The notes under the pieces were generated by a model. It was not told the origin of the DNA. It ran no database searches and saw only the letters and a list, made by a program, of their open reading frames with translations. This document shows positions 54,636 through 61,692 of a stretch of DNA of 64,000 bases, piece by piece. How positions within the stretch are numbered: the first letter of the stretch is position 1; each line of letters starts with the position of its first letter. The stretch comes from Desulfobacterales bacterium (GTDB lineage: Bacteria; Desulfobacterota; Desulfobacteria; Desulfobacterales; JALSRD01), in contig JALSRD010000100.1 of the NCBI GenBank assembly GCA_026984935.1, forward strand, positions 1 through 64,000, read 5' to 3'. The position numbers were made by a program, and so were the translations under genes.

Positions 54636-54728
54636 ACGACCAGTCGCTCGCAGCGCCGCAGGTGCAACATGGCGGCGGCGCAAACCATGAACACCCGCGC
54701 GTGACGGGTATTTCGAAGGAAGCTGAAA

Positions 54729-55526
54729 ATGCAATGGACCGCCGAAGCTGAATCCGCCATCCGCAAGGTGCCCTTCTTCGTGCGCAAGAAAGTCAGGACG
54801 CGCGTGGAGCGCGAAGCCCGGGAGGCGGGCAAGACCCAGGTCTCGCTGGCCGAGGTCAAGCGCACCCAGACACGCTATCTGACCGGCATGCACCGGGATG
54901 TTCAGGGCTACCGTATTGAAATGTGTTTTGGCCCCAGCGGCTGCCCCAACCGGGCGGTGGCCGGCGATGACCTCCATGCCCGGCTGGAAAAGCTGCTGGA
55001 AAGCGAGGACCTGCTGAAGTTTCTGAAAGCGCGCGTCGATGGCCGTCTGAAATTTCACCACGAATTCAGGATTTCACTGGCGGATTGCCCCAATGCGTGT
55101 TCCCAGCCCCAGATCCGGGATGTGGGAATTATCGGGGCGGCCGTGCCGGCGATTTCCGATGCAGACTGCAGCCTGTGTGCCGCCTGTGTGGAAACCTGCC
55201 GCGAAAATGCCCTGTCGCTGGGAACCCAGGGTCCGCCGGTGCTGGATGGCGCCAGGTGCGTTGCCTGCGGCCAGTGCGTGGCGGCTTGTCCCACCGGCAC
55301 CATAGAAACCGGACGCAAAGGGTACCGGGTACAGCTGGGCGGCAAGCTGGGCAGGCATCCCCGATTGGCGCGGGAGCTGCCCGGCATATACGATCCGCAG
55401 CAGGTGCTGACCATTGTGCGTGACTGCCTCAACCTCTACAAGGCCCGCAGTCGGCATGGCGAACGCTTTGCAGAGCTGTTCGGGGCGGATGATTTTGACG
55501 CCTTCTGCCGACGCTACGGGGGATAA
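54729..55526 (+). CDS. small siroheme/[4Fe-4S] reductase-like protein with PCP_red domain
   Basis: The 265-residue protein joins three parts. Residues 1-45 (MQWTAEAESAIRKVPFFVRK) match the PCP_red domain first seen in protochlorophyllide reductase. The middle has the cysteine spacing of the siroheme-[4Fe-4S] site of sulfite and nitrite reductases: C-x5-C in CFGPSGCPN, then C-x3-C in DCPNACSQPQ. A ferredoxin module with CSLCAACVETC and CVACGQCVAACP is inserted after it. The chain is much shorter than a full sulfite reductase and lacks a second half. It may be a small sulfite/nitrite reductase or an electron-transfer protein; the substrate is unproven. Confidence 0.85.
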   Translation: MQWTAEAESAIRKVPFFVRKKVRTRVEREAREAGKTQVSLAEVKRTQTRYLTGMHRDVQGYRIEMCFGPSGCPNRAVAGDDLHARLEKLLESEDLLKFLKARVDGRLKFHHEFRISLADCPNACSQPQIRDVGIIGAAVPAISDADCSLCAACVETCRENALSLGTQGPPVLDGARCVACGQCVAACPTGTIETGRKGYRVQLGGKLGRHPRLARELPGIYDPQQVLTIVRDCLNLYKARSRHGERFAELFGADDFDAFCRRYGG

Positions 55527-55547
55527 GGGGCTTTGTAGGCTGACGCC

Positions 55548-56276
55548 CTAGTGCTCGGAAAGCACCTTGCCGCGTGTGCTGATGACGATTTCGGTCATGG
55601 GGATCGCCTGGCCGGATGCGGCCAGCGCTTTTTTGATCATCATCGGCAGACCCGAACAGCAGGGGACTTCCATGATGACGTTGGTGATGCGCCGGATACC
55701 GGCGTGCTTGAACATGGCCGTGAAGCGCTGGACGTATTCTTCGGCGTCGTCGAATTTGGGGCAGCCCATCACCACCACGCGATCCTTCAGCAGTTCCGGG
55801 TGCAGTGCCGGATAGGCCACGGCAGCGCAGTCTGCCAGCACCAGCAGGTCGGCGCCCTTAAGAAAAGGCGCATTGGGCGGAACCAGGCGGATCTGCACCG
55901 GCCAGTGGGAAAGCGCCGAATCCGTGTCGCTATCGGGTGGCGCCATGCGATTTTCCGGTGCTCCCGGAGCGAAGATCTGGATACCGGCGGAAGGGCAGCC
56001 GGCAGCCGGCGCCGCCGCAGATTCCTTTTCCCTTTCATCCAGGTAGGCTTCAACAGCCTGCTCATCGAACTCGTCGGCTTCGCGCTCGATGATTTTCAGC
56101 GCGCCGGTGGGACACTCGCCCAGGCAGGCGCCCAGTCCGTCGCAGTATTTTTCGGCTACCATGCGCGCCTTGCCGTCGACGATCTGCAGTGCCCCTTCGG
56201 CACAGGAGGGTACGCACTGCCCGCAGCCGTCGCACAGCTCTTCATCGATTTCAATAATTTTGCGTGTAATTTTCAT
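55548..56276 (-). CDS. ferredoxin-like protein of the hcp cluster
   Basis: The 242-residue protein begins with two ferredoxin motifs, CDGCGQCVPSCAEG and CDGLGACLGECPTG, then a charged linker. The C-terminal domain of about 110 residues carries further cysteines (LADCAAVAYP, VMGCPKFDD, EVPCCSGLP). It probably passes electrons, and its location 25 bases after the zinc-ribbon gene and downstream of hcp suggests it serves Hcp. The C-terminal domain is a recurring but uncharacterised companion of such ferredoxins. It is convergent with the PCP_red gene. Confidence 0.85.
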   Translation of the reverse strand: MKITRKIIEIDEELCDGCGQCVPSCAEGALQIVDGKARMVAEKYCDGLGACLGECPTGALKIIEREADEFDEQAVEAYLDEREKESAAAPAAGCPSAGIQIFAPGAPENRMAPPDSDTDSALSHWPVQIRLVPPNAPFLKGADLLVLADCAAVAYPALHPELLKDRVVVMGCPKFDDAEEYVQRFTAMFKHAGIRRITNVIMEVPCCSGLPMMIKKALAASGQAIPMTEIVISTRGKVLSEH

Positions 56277-56301
56277 GGCTTCTCCGTATGTTTAGCGGGT
56301 G

Positions 56302-56994
56302 TCAGGAGGTTTGCAGCAGGGTTTCGGCTTCCTTGCGCCCCGCGGATGTGCGAAGGTGCGTTCCGATCTTTTCCGCCAGTAAATCCCTGTCAGCGCCGCC
56401 TGTCTTTACGGCCTCTTCCAGCTGTGCCAGCATCTCGGCGTCGGCAACGACGGCGGCTTCCGGCGATATCTGATCTCCGGCGGCGTGGATCTGCTTCAGC
56501 GTTTCGAGCACGGCTTCGATCAGTTTGTCACGGGCGCGCAGCCGCTGCAGCACTTCCGCGGCCACGGGAAGAGCGCCGTCAGACGACGGTTCATCCGCAC
56601 CCTTGAGGTAAGCCGCCGACAGTGCCACCGCCATGTTGGCCTGTTCGAGCTTGCCGATCTTGTCGGCATAACGGGCCACCCGCGTGACGTGCGCGATGCG
56701 CTTGAAATCCCGACCGTAGTGCCGCTTCATTTCGACGGCCACGCGGTCTTTGAGCAGGTTCTCCTGCTGCGCCACCAGTTCGGGCGGCAGATTGCCCAGG
56801 CACTGTTCGGCATACTGGCAGTAGGCCGCACAGCCGAAATCCATCTTGGGGTTGACGAAACGGTGGCCGCACTTGCCGCACTTGCGGGAAGTATCGTCCT
56901 TGAAAAATTCGACCATGGCACCGCATTGCGGGCACTTGGCTTCAAAAATCGAGCCTGCGGTCCAGTACTGGGTATCCTGTCCGGGGCATTTCAT
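56302..56994 (-). CDS. zinc-ribbon protein with degenerate HD-like region
   Basis: The 230-residue protein starts MKCPGQDTQYW and has a zinc ribbon (CPQCGAMVEFF with CGKCGHRF), followed by a cysteine patch (FGCAAYCQYAEQC). The middle (AHVTRVARYADKIGKLE, ALSAAYLKGAD) resembles an HD-domain core, but the expected HD pair at the second helix reads KG, so metal binding is doubtful. The remaining helices (VLQRLRARDKLIEAVLETL) fit that fold. It lies between hcp and the ferredoxin-like gene, so a role in Hcp function or maturation is inferred only from context. The start is the ATG at 56994 with gaaggag. Confidence 0.8.
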   Translation of the reverse strand: MKCPGQDTQYWTAGSIFEAKCPQCGAMVEFFKDDTSRKCGKCGHRFVNPKMDFGCAAYCQYAEQCLGNLPPELVAQQENLLKDRVAVEMKRHYGRDFKRIAHVTRVARYADKIGKLEQANMAVALSAAYLKGADEPSSDGALPVAAEVLQRLRARDKLIEAVLETLKQIHAAGDQISPEAAVVADAEMLAQLEEAVKTGGADRDLLAEKIGTHLRTSAGRKEAETLLQTS

Positions 56995-57093
56995 GGCGGT
57001 ATCTCCTTCTGCCGCCGTCTGCCGCAACCGGAATCTGCCGGGTTCCGCCTGCGGACTGACTATTCGTTGGCGACCGTAACTGAAAGTCCGTTG

Positions 57094-57125
57094 GCGGCGC
57101 TTTCCCCGGATGGGGGAAGCGCCGC
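57094..57125 (-). terminator. hairpin after hcp
   Basis: A nearly perfect stem of about 14 bp (cggcgctttcccc against gggggaagcgccg, loop ggat) lies 13 bases beyond the hcp stop. No T-run follows on the minus strand, so it may attenuate rather than terminate, or protect the transcript end. Confidence 0.45.
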
Positions 57126-57138
57126 GGTTAAAGCCCGC

Positions 57139-58767
57139 TTATCCCAAGATGGCTTTCAGATCCTCTTCGGGCGTGCTGATGGGCATGATGTTGAAGTTTT
57201 TCACAAGTACATCCAGCACGTTGGGTGTTATAAACGCCGGCAGACTGGGCCCCAGGCGCATGTCCTTGATGCCCAGGTGCAGCAGTGTCAGCAGGATGGC
57301 GACCGCTTTCTGTTCATACCAGGACAGAATAAAGGAAAGCGGCAGGTCATTGACGCTGCAGTCGAAGGCGCCGGCCAGGGCGGTGGCGATCTTAACCGCT
57401 GAGTAGGCATCGTTGCACTGGCCCACATCCAGCAGCCGCGGGATGCCGCCGATGTCGCCCAGATCCTTGTCGAAAAAGCGGAATTTGCCGCAGGCCAGGG
57501 TCAGCACCACGCAGTCGTCGGGAACCTGCTCGACAAAACGGGTATAGTAATCGCGGCCCAGTTTGGCGCCGTCGCAGCCGCCCACCAGGAAGAAGTGGCG
57601 GATGGCCTTGCTCTTCACGGCATCGATGACTTTGTCGGCCACGCCCAGCACGGCGTTGCGGCCGAAGCCCACCATGACCGTCTTGCCTTCGGTATCTTCG
57701 GCAAAACCCGGCAGCTCCAGGGCGCGGTTGATCACGGGCGTGAAATCGTCGTTGGACACATGCGTGACCCCCGGCCAACCGACCAGGCCGGTGGTAAAGA
57801 TATTTTCCTTGTACGATTCACGCGGTTTCTGGATGCAGTTCGTGGTCATCAGGATGGCGCCGGGGAAGGCGTCGAATTCCTTGGCCTGGTTCTGCCAGGC
57901 GGTACCGTAATGACCATGGAAGTGGGGATATTTTTTCAGTTCCGGATAACCGTGGCACGGCAGCATTTCGCCGTGGGTGTAAACATTGATCCCTTTGCCT
58001 TCGGTCTGCCTGAGCAGCGTGTCCAGGTCCTTGAGGTCGTGGCCGGATACCAGGATGGCCTTGCCCTTCTTGGCGCCCAGGGGGACCTGCGTCGGAACCG
58101 GATGGCCGAAGGTGCCGGTGTTGCCCGCATCCAGCAGCTCCATGGCGCGCAGGTTGACTTCGCCGCATTTCAGAGCCAGACCGACATAATCGTTCACTCC
58201 CAGGCTCTTGTCCAGTGTGGCGGCCAGGGCTTCGTGGATAAAGGCGTACACGCTGTCGTCTTCCTGCCCCAGAATGCGGGCATGGTCGGCATAGGCGGAT
58301 ACGCCTTTCAGACCGTATATCAGAAGTTCGCGCAGTCCGAGCACATCGGGGTCGATGTCGGGGTCGGACTTGATTCCCACCTGCCGGGCCTGGTCGGTCA
58401 GCGCTTCTCTGCCGTCGGCCGGCTTGAATGCCGCCGCGTCGTCGGCAAAGTCGGTGCGGCCGCCGGCAGCAGCGACGCGTGCTTTCAATTTATCGCGCTG
58501 ACCGATGACTTCCTGGATCATGGAGACGAACCGATCAGGATCGAAATCCACGTTGGTCAGTGTCGAAAAGACGGCTTCACAGGTGAGCTTGTTGATTGCG
58601 GGGTCGCTGATGCCCACTTTACGGGCTTCGACGGCCACCTGGGATAGGCCTTTCATGGCGTAAATCAGAAGGTCCTGCAGCTCGGCGACTTCGGGCTGTT
58701 TGCCGCATACGCCGAGCTTGGTGCAGCCTTCGCCTTTGGCGGTTTGTTCGCATTGGAAACAAAACAT
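57139..58767 (-). CDS. hcp: hybrid-cluster protein (hydroxylamine reductase)
   Basis: The 542-residue protein detoxifies nitric oxide or hydroxylamine in anaerobes. The N-terminal cluster motif is MFCFQCEQTAKGEGCTKLGVCG. The hybrid-cluster region has GHPVPTQVPLG, HGEMLPCHGYPELKKY, MTTNCIQKP and LACGKFRF, with terminal VDVGQ-like LLDVGQCNDAYSAVKIA. The length is that of the class I/II enzymes. The track adds 88 residues upstream, but the ATG at 58767 has a perfect taggagg and begins the family motif. It is divergent from hcpR and probably heads the group with the zinc-ribbon and ferredoxin-like genes. Confidence 0.96.
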   Translation of the reverse strand: MFCFQCEQTAKGEGCTKLGVCGKQPEVAELQDLLIYAMKGLSQVAVEARKVGISDPAINKLTCEAVFSTLTNVDFDPDRFVSMIQEVIGQRDKLKARVAAAGGRTDFADDAAAFKPADGREALTDQARQVGIKSDPDIDPDVLGLRELLIYGLKGVSAYADHARILGQEDDSVYAFIHEALAATLDKSLGVNDYVGLALKCGEVNLRAMELLDAGNTGTFGHPVPTQVPLGAKKGKAILVSGHDLKDLDTLLRQTEGKGINVYTHGEMLPCHGYPELKKYPHFHGHYGTAWQNQAKEFDAFPGAILMTTNCIQKPRESYKENIFTTGLVGWPGVTHVSNDDFTPVINRALELPGFAEDTEGKTVMVGFGRNAVLGVADKVIDAVKSKAIRHFFLVGGCDGAKLGRDYYTRFVEQVPDDCVVLTLACGKFRFFDKDLGDIGGIPRLLDVGQCNDAYSAVKIATALAGAFDCSVNDLPLSFILSWYEQKAVAILLTLLHLGIKDMRLGPSLPAFITPNVLDVLVKNFNIMPISTPEEDLKAILG

Positions 58768-58871
58768 GGTAAACCTCCTACTCTGTGTCTGGTGCCGGCC
58801 TGCCATCCAGGCGGGGCCGGACGGCGGAGCGACGTTTTTTAAAAGAAGTACATCAATTGATCGACTGTGTA

Positions 58872-58877
58872 ACTCTA
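58872..58877 (-). promoter_or_regulatory. putative -10 element of the hcp promoter
   Basis: TAGAGT on the minus strand would place the start near 58865, about 98 bases upstream of the hcp ATG. There is no good -35, as expected for an activator-dependent promoter. Confidence 0.4.
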
Positions 58878-58898
58878 CGCCTACAGCTGCGGGTTTGC

Positions 58899-58914
58899 CT
58901 TGACTTAAGTCAAG
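58899..58914. promoter_or_regulatory. palindromic HcpR/CRP-FNR-type operator
   Basis: CTTGACTTAAGTCAAG is a perfect 16-bp palindrome between the divergent hcp and hcpR genes. The TTGAC-N4-GTCAA form agrees with the CRP/FNR-type half-sites described for HcpR regulators of deltaproteobacteria. Its centre lies 41.5 bases upstream of the inferred hcp start. Confidence 0.7.
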
Positions 58915-58938
58915 AAGGGCTGATAGTTTTAAAAAAGC

Positions 58939-59628
58939 ATGAATGAAATCCGCAAAGTGCTTTCGGGCATTGCCCTGTTCAGCGGTCTGGCGCCGGACGA
59001 GCTCGATCAGGTGCTGCAGATCACGCTGCAAAAAAAATTTGCCCGGGGAGAGACGGTTTTTGTCGAAGGCGACCGGGCCGTCGGATTTTACGTGGTGCGC
59101 AAAGGCAGGATCAAGATCTACAAAGTCTCATCCGAGGGCAAGGAACACATTCTGCATATTTTCGGCGGCGGCCATCCTTTCGGGGAAGTGCCGGTCTTTA
59201 CCGGCCGGCGGTTTCCGGCCAGTGCCCAGGCCATCGCTTCCAGCGAACTGCTCTTTTTGCCGCGCCGGGCCTTTGTCGACCTGATTGCCGCGCAGCCGTC
59301 GCTGGCGCTGAACATGCTGGCGGTGCTGTCCATGCGGCTGCATGAATTCACACTGCAGATCGAAAACCTGTCGCTCAAGGAAGTGCCCGGCCGGCTGGCT
59401 TCCTACCTCATGTACCTGGCCAGTGAACAGGACAATCCGCGGCACGTGGAACTAAAGATTTCCAAGGGCCAGCTGGCCAGTGTGCTGGGGACCGTCCCCG
59501 AGACGCTGTCGCGGATTTTTGCGCGCCTTTCCGACAGCGGTCTGATTTCCGTCCGGGGACGTGCCATCGAACTCATCGACGCCGACAGCCTGCGCCGCAT
59601 CGCCGCCAGCGGCCGGGCGGACGGTTGA
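58939..59628 (+). CDS. hcpR: CRP/FNR-family regulator, HcpR-type
   Basis: The 229-residue regulator has an N-terminal effector domain (about 10-125: FVEGDRAVGFYVVRKGRIKIYK, FGEVPVFTGR), a long dimerisation helix, and a C-terminal winged helix-turn-helix (SKGQLASVLGTVPETLSRIF) with the ETLSR recognition helix of the family. There is no FNR-type N-terminal cysteine cluster. HcpR proteins bind heme or otherwise sense nitric oxide and activate hcp; the divergent hcp gene and the palindrome support that role. The ATG at 58939 has a poor ribosome site. It is convergent with mobB. Confidence 0.87.
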   Translation: MNEIRKVLSGIALFSGLAPDELDQVLQITLQKKFARGETVFVEGDRAVGFYVVRKGRIKIYKVSSEGKEHILHIFGGGHPFGEVPVFTGRRFPASAQAIASSELLFLPRRAFVDLIAAQPSLALNMLAVLSMRLHEFTLQIENLSLKEVPGRLASYLMYLASEQDNPRHVELKISKGQLASVLGTVPETLSRIFARLSDSGLISVRGRAIELIDADSLRRIAASGRADG

Positions 59629-59682
59629 CAGCGCGCCGCCCCATGCAGCACGGAACTGTTTGCCGCAGGGTACACGCAGCGC

Positions 59683-60225
59683 TTAAGGATGCTGACGCTT
59701 CAGCTCCAGCTGTGAGATGATATACTCACACAGCCGCCCGGCTTCGGCCGGCAAAAAGCGCGGCGCCCGGCAGTCCAGTTGTTCATCGCTGACCACTGCC
59801 AGCAGGCGCCGGTCTTCGAGGCACAGCGGCTGCTCCCCCACCTGGCTGCGGAACACCTCCACCTTGGGGAAGTCCGCCTGCTTGTATCCTTCACACAGCA
59901 CAATGTCCGTATGATCCAGCAGTCGCAGCAATCGCTGCGGTCCGGGATCATGATCCATGTCCCGCACCATGCCGATACGCCTCGGGGAGCACACGATCGA
60001 AGTCGATGCGCCCGCGGCCTTGTGCCGCCAGCTGTCTTTGCCGGGTTTGTCCAGTTCCAGCCGGTTGCCGTGGTGATGCTTGATGGTGCCCACCCGCCAT
60101 CCTCTGCGGGTAAATTCCGGGATGAGCCGCTCTAAAAGGGTGGTTTTACCCGATTGCGAGCAGCCCACGATCAGGACCAGCGGCGGTACGGAGGTTTTAG
60201 GGACTGCCTTGGATGGACTGTGCAT
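59683..60225 (-). CDS. mobB: molybdopterin-guanine dinucleotide biosynthesis protein MobB
   Basis: The 180-residue GTP-binding protein has the P-loop GCSQSGKTT, the family block GWRVGTIKHHHG, and Walker B-like IVLCEGYKQADFPKVEVFR. MobB assists insertion of guanine dinucleotide into molybdenum cofactor for enzymes such as formate dehydrogenase. The ATG at 60225 is preferred over the TTG at 60249. No other molybdenum cofactor gene is adjacent. It lies downstream of the ferritin-like gene, 26 bases away. Confidence 0.93.
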   Translation of the reverse strand: MHSPSKAVPKTSVPPLVLIVGCSQSGKTTLLERLIPEFTRRGWRVGTIKHHHGNRLELDKPGKDSWRHKAAGASTSIVCSPRRIGMVRDMDHDPGPQRLLRLLDHTDIVLCEGYKQADFPKVEVFRSQVGEQPLCLEDRRLLAVVSDEQLDCRAPRFLPAEAGRLCEYIISQLELKRQHP

Positions 60226-60251
60226 GTCGCGGGTGCGGTGGTTCTGCAAGG

Positions 60252-60725
60252 CTATTTGTGCCTGACCAGTTCACGGCTCAGCAGACGCACATGAGCCATT
60301 TCTTCCTTGATGATGGCGTCTAACTTGTGCTTGCCCAGGTCCTGGGGAACAGTGTCTTTCATCCCCAGGTAAAATACGATGGAGTCTTTTTCGGCTTCGA
60401 TGGCCGCCTTGAGAACTTCGCGCAGCGAACCGAGGTCGATGGCTTTTTCGAAAAACACCCGTGTATCCACCAGCGCCCGCAGGTACATGGCGGACTCTCC
60501 CTCAGGATCGAAAACCGTGGGTGCTTTTTCGGCAGCGGTCAGATCCCGGCGCATGGCGGCGAAGGTTTTCTCGTGTTCGACTTCCATGTCGGCCAGCTCC
60601 AGCAGAAATTTGCGCGTTTCTTCGTTTTCAGCCGATGCAGCTGCCTTGCGGTAGAATTCGGCGCCGTTGCGCTCCATCTGCTGCGCCATCTCGAAAACTT
60701 CATCCGCACTGAAATCGTAGCTCAT
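60252..60725 (-). CDS. ferritin-like (rubrerythrin-type) diiron protein
   Basis: The 157-residue four-helix protein has diiron ligand motifs in MERNGAEFYRKAA, LADMEVEHEKTF, AAIEAEKDSIVFYLG and IIKEEMAHVRLL. It is the rubrerythrin diiron domain without a rubredoxin tail. Such proteins remove peroxide or store iron in anaerobes. Start ATG 60725 has ggagg; the longer track start is rejected. It has its own promoter and precedes mobB. Confidence 0.92.
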   Translation of the reverse strand: MSYDFSADEVFEMAQQMERNGAEFYRKAAASAENEETRKFLLELADMEVEHEKTFAAMRRDLTAAEKAPTVFDPEGESAMYLRALVDTRVFFEKAIDLGSLREVLKAAIEAEKDSIVFYLGMKDTVPQDLGKHKLDAIIKEEMAHVRLLSRELVRHK

Positions 60726-60792
60726 GCTGCCTCCATTTGGGGTTGACGGTTTCCCGGGTTGCGGAAACACCCGTAAATTACGAACGTATCCT

Positions 60793-60821
60793 ATGATAAG
60801 AACGGATGGGCTGTTTGTAAA
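60793..60821 (-). promoter_or_regulatory. putative promoter of the ferritin-like gene
   Basis: On the minus strand TTTACA is followed by TATCAT after exactly 17 bases; the start near 60786 is about 61 bases before the ATG. Confidence 0.55.
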
Positions 60822-60837
60822 GCCGTCAGCGAAGCCG

Positions 60838-61614
60838 TCAGCGGTTCTCCCAGCGGGGAGGTTTTTTCTCCAAAAAAGCGCCGATGCCGACCTGGGCGTC
60901 CCGCGCCAGGTTGTTTAACGCGATGGTATGCGAGGCATACGCCAGGGCCTTGTCGTCCGGTTGGTCGATCTGGTCGTAAAAGGCGCGTTTGCCGATTCTC
61001 AGTACCAGGGGGCTGGCTTCGGCGATCTGTCGCGCCAGCTTCTCGGTTTCGGCGGCCAGCTGCTCCATCTTGACCACGCGGTTGACCAGTCCCAGCTGCT
61101 TGGCTTCCGTTGCCGGCACGTAACGTCCGGTCATGAGCATTTCCATGGCCGCCCTGCGGCCGATGGCACGGGAGATCGCCACCATGGGCGTGGTGCAGAA
61201 AAGCCCGATTTTGACGCCCGGGGTGGCAAAGCGGGCGCCTTCTTCGGCCACCACCAGGTCGCACCATGCCGCCAGTTGGCAGCCGGCGGCCGTGGCAATT
61301 CCCTGGACGGCGGCGATGACCACCTGGGGGATCTGATGCAGCATCTGCATCATGGCCGTGCAGCGGTCGAAAATGTGCTTGTAGGTTTTCATGTCCGCGT
61401 CCACCATCTCGGCGAGATCGTGGCCGGCGCAGAAATGATTGCCGGCGGCGCGCACGATGAGGACACTGATGTTTTCGTCTTCGGCCAAAGCGGTGAGCAC
61501 GGCCGTGATTTCGCGGATCATGGTGCGCGACAGCGCGTTGATTTTAGACGGGTTGTTGAGCGTCAGAAAGGCCAGCGGCGGCCGGTGTTTGAATTCGATT
61601 TCGGTGTAGGGCAT
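60838..61614 (-). CDS. enoyl-CoA hydratase/isomerase family protein
   Basis: The 258-residue crotonase-fold protein has the oxyanion-hole segment AGNHFCAGHDLAEM, VQGIATAAGCQLAAWCDLVVA and FATPGVKIGLFCTTPMVAISR. It resembles the ECHDC3-like branch of the family. Where many hydratases carry a second catalytic Glu, this one has Phe-Cys (GLFCTT), so hydratase activity is not certain. Start ATG 61614 has aaggagg. It may be transcribed with the dehydrogenase gene upstream. Confidence 0.9.
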   Translation of the reverse strand: MPYTEIEFKHRPPLAFLTLNNPSKINALSRTMIREITAVLTALAEDENISVLIVRAAGNHFCAGHDLAEMVDADMKTYKHIFDRCTAMMQMLHQIPQVVIAAVQGIATAAGCQLAAWCDLVVAEEGARFATPGVKIGLFCTTPMVAISRAIGRRAAMEMLMTGRYVPATEAKQLGLVNRVVKMEQLAAETEKLARQIAEASPLVLRIGKRAFYDQIDQPDDKALAYASHTIALNNLARDAQVGIGAFLEKKPPRWENR

Positions 61615-61692
61615 TGCAACCTCCTTCGGTTTCGATTGACGATGCATCGGTTTTCCGCCTTTTCGATCCGCAGTCGTGCTTTCCGGAAGAAA

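Larger units (their letters stand above)
54420..54728. other. divergent promoter region between tolC and the PCP_red gene
   Basis: These 309 bases are non-coding and hold two oppositely directed promoter candidates, one for the efflux operon and one for the iron-sulfur gene. The G+C-rich centre shows no obvious operator. Confidence 0.6.

Noticed and set aside
58852-58861. ATCAATTGAT palindrome as an FNR site
   Set aside because: FNR-type half-sites need a 4-base spacer between TTGAT and ATCAA. This is a 10-base palindrome without that geometry.
58768-59031. 88-residue N-terminal extension of hcp
   Set aside because: The extension crosses the operator and part of hcpR. The ATG at 58767 has a perfect ribosome site and begins the family motif.
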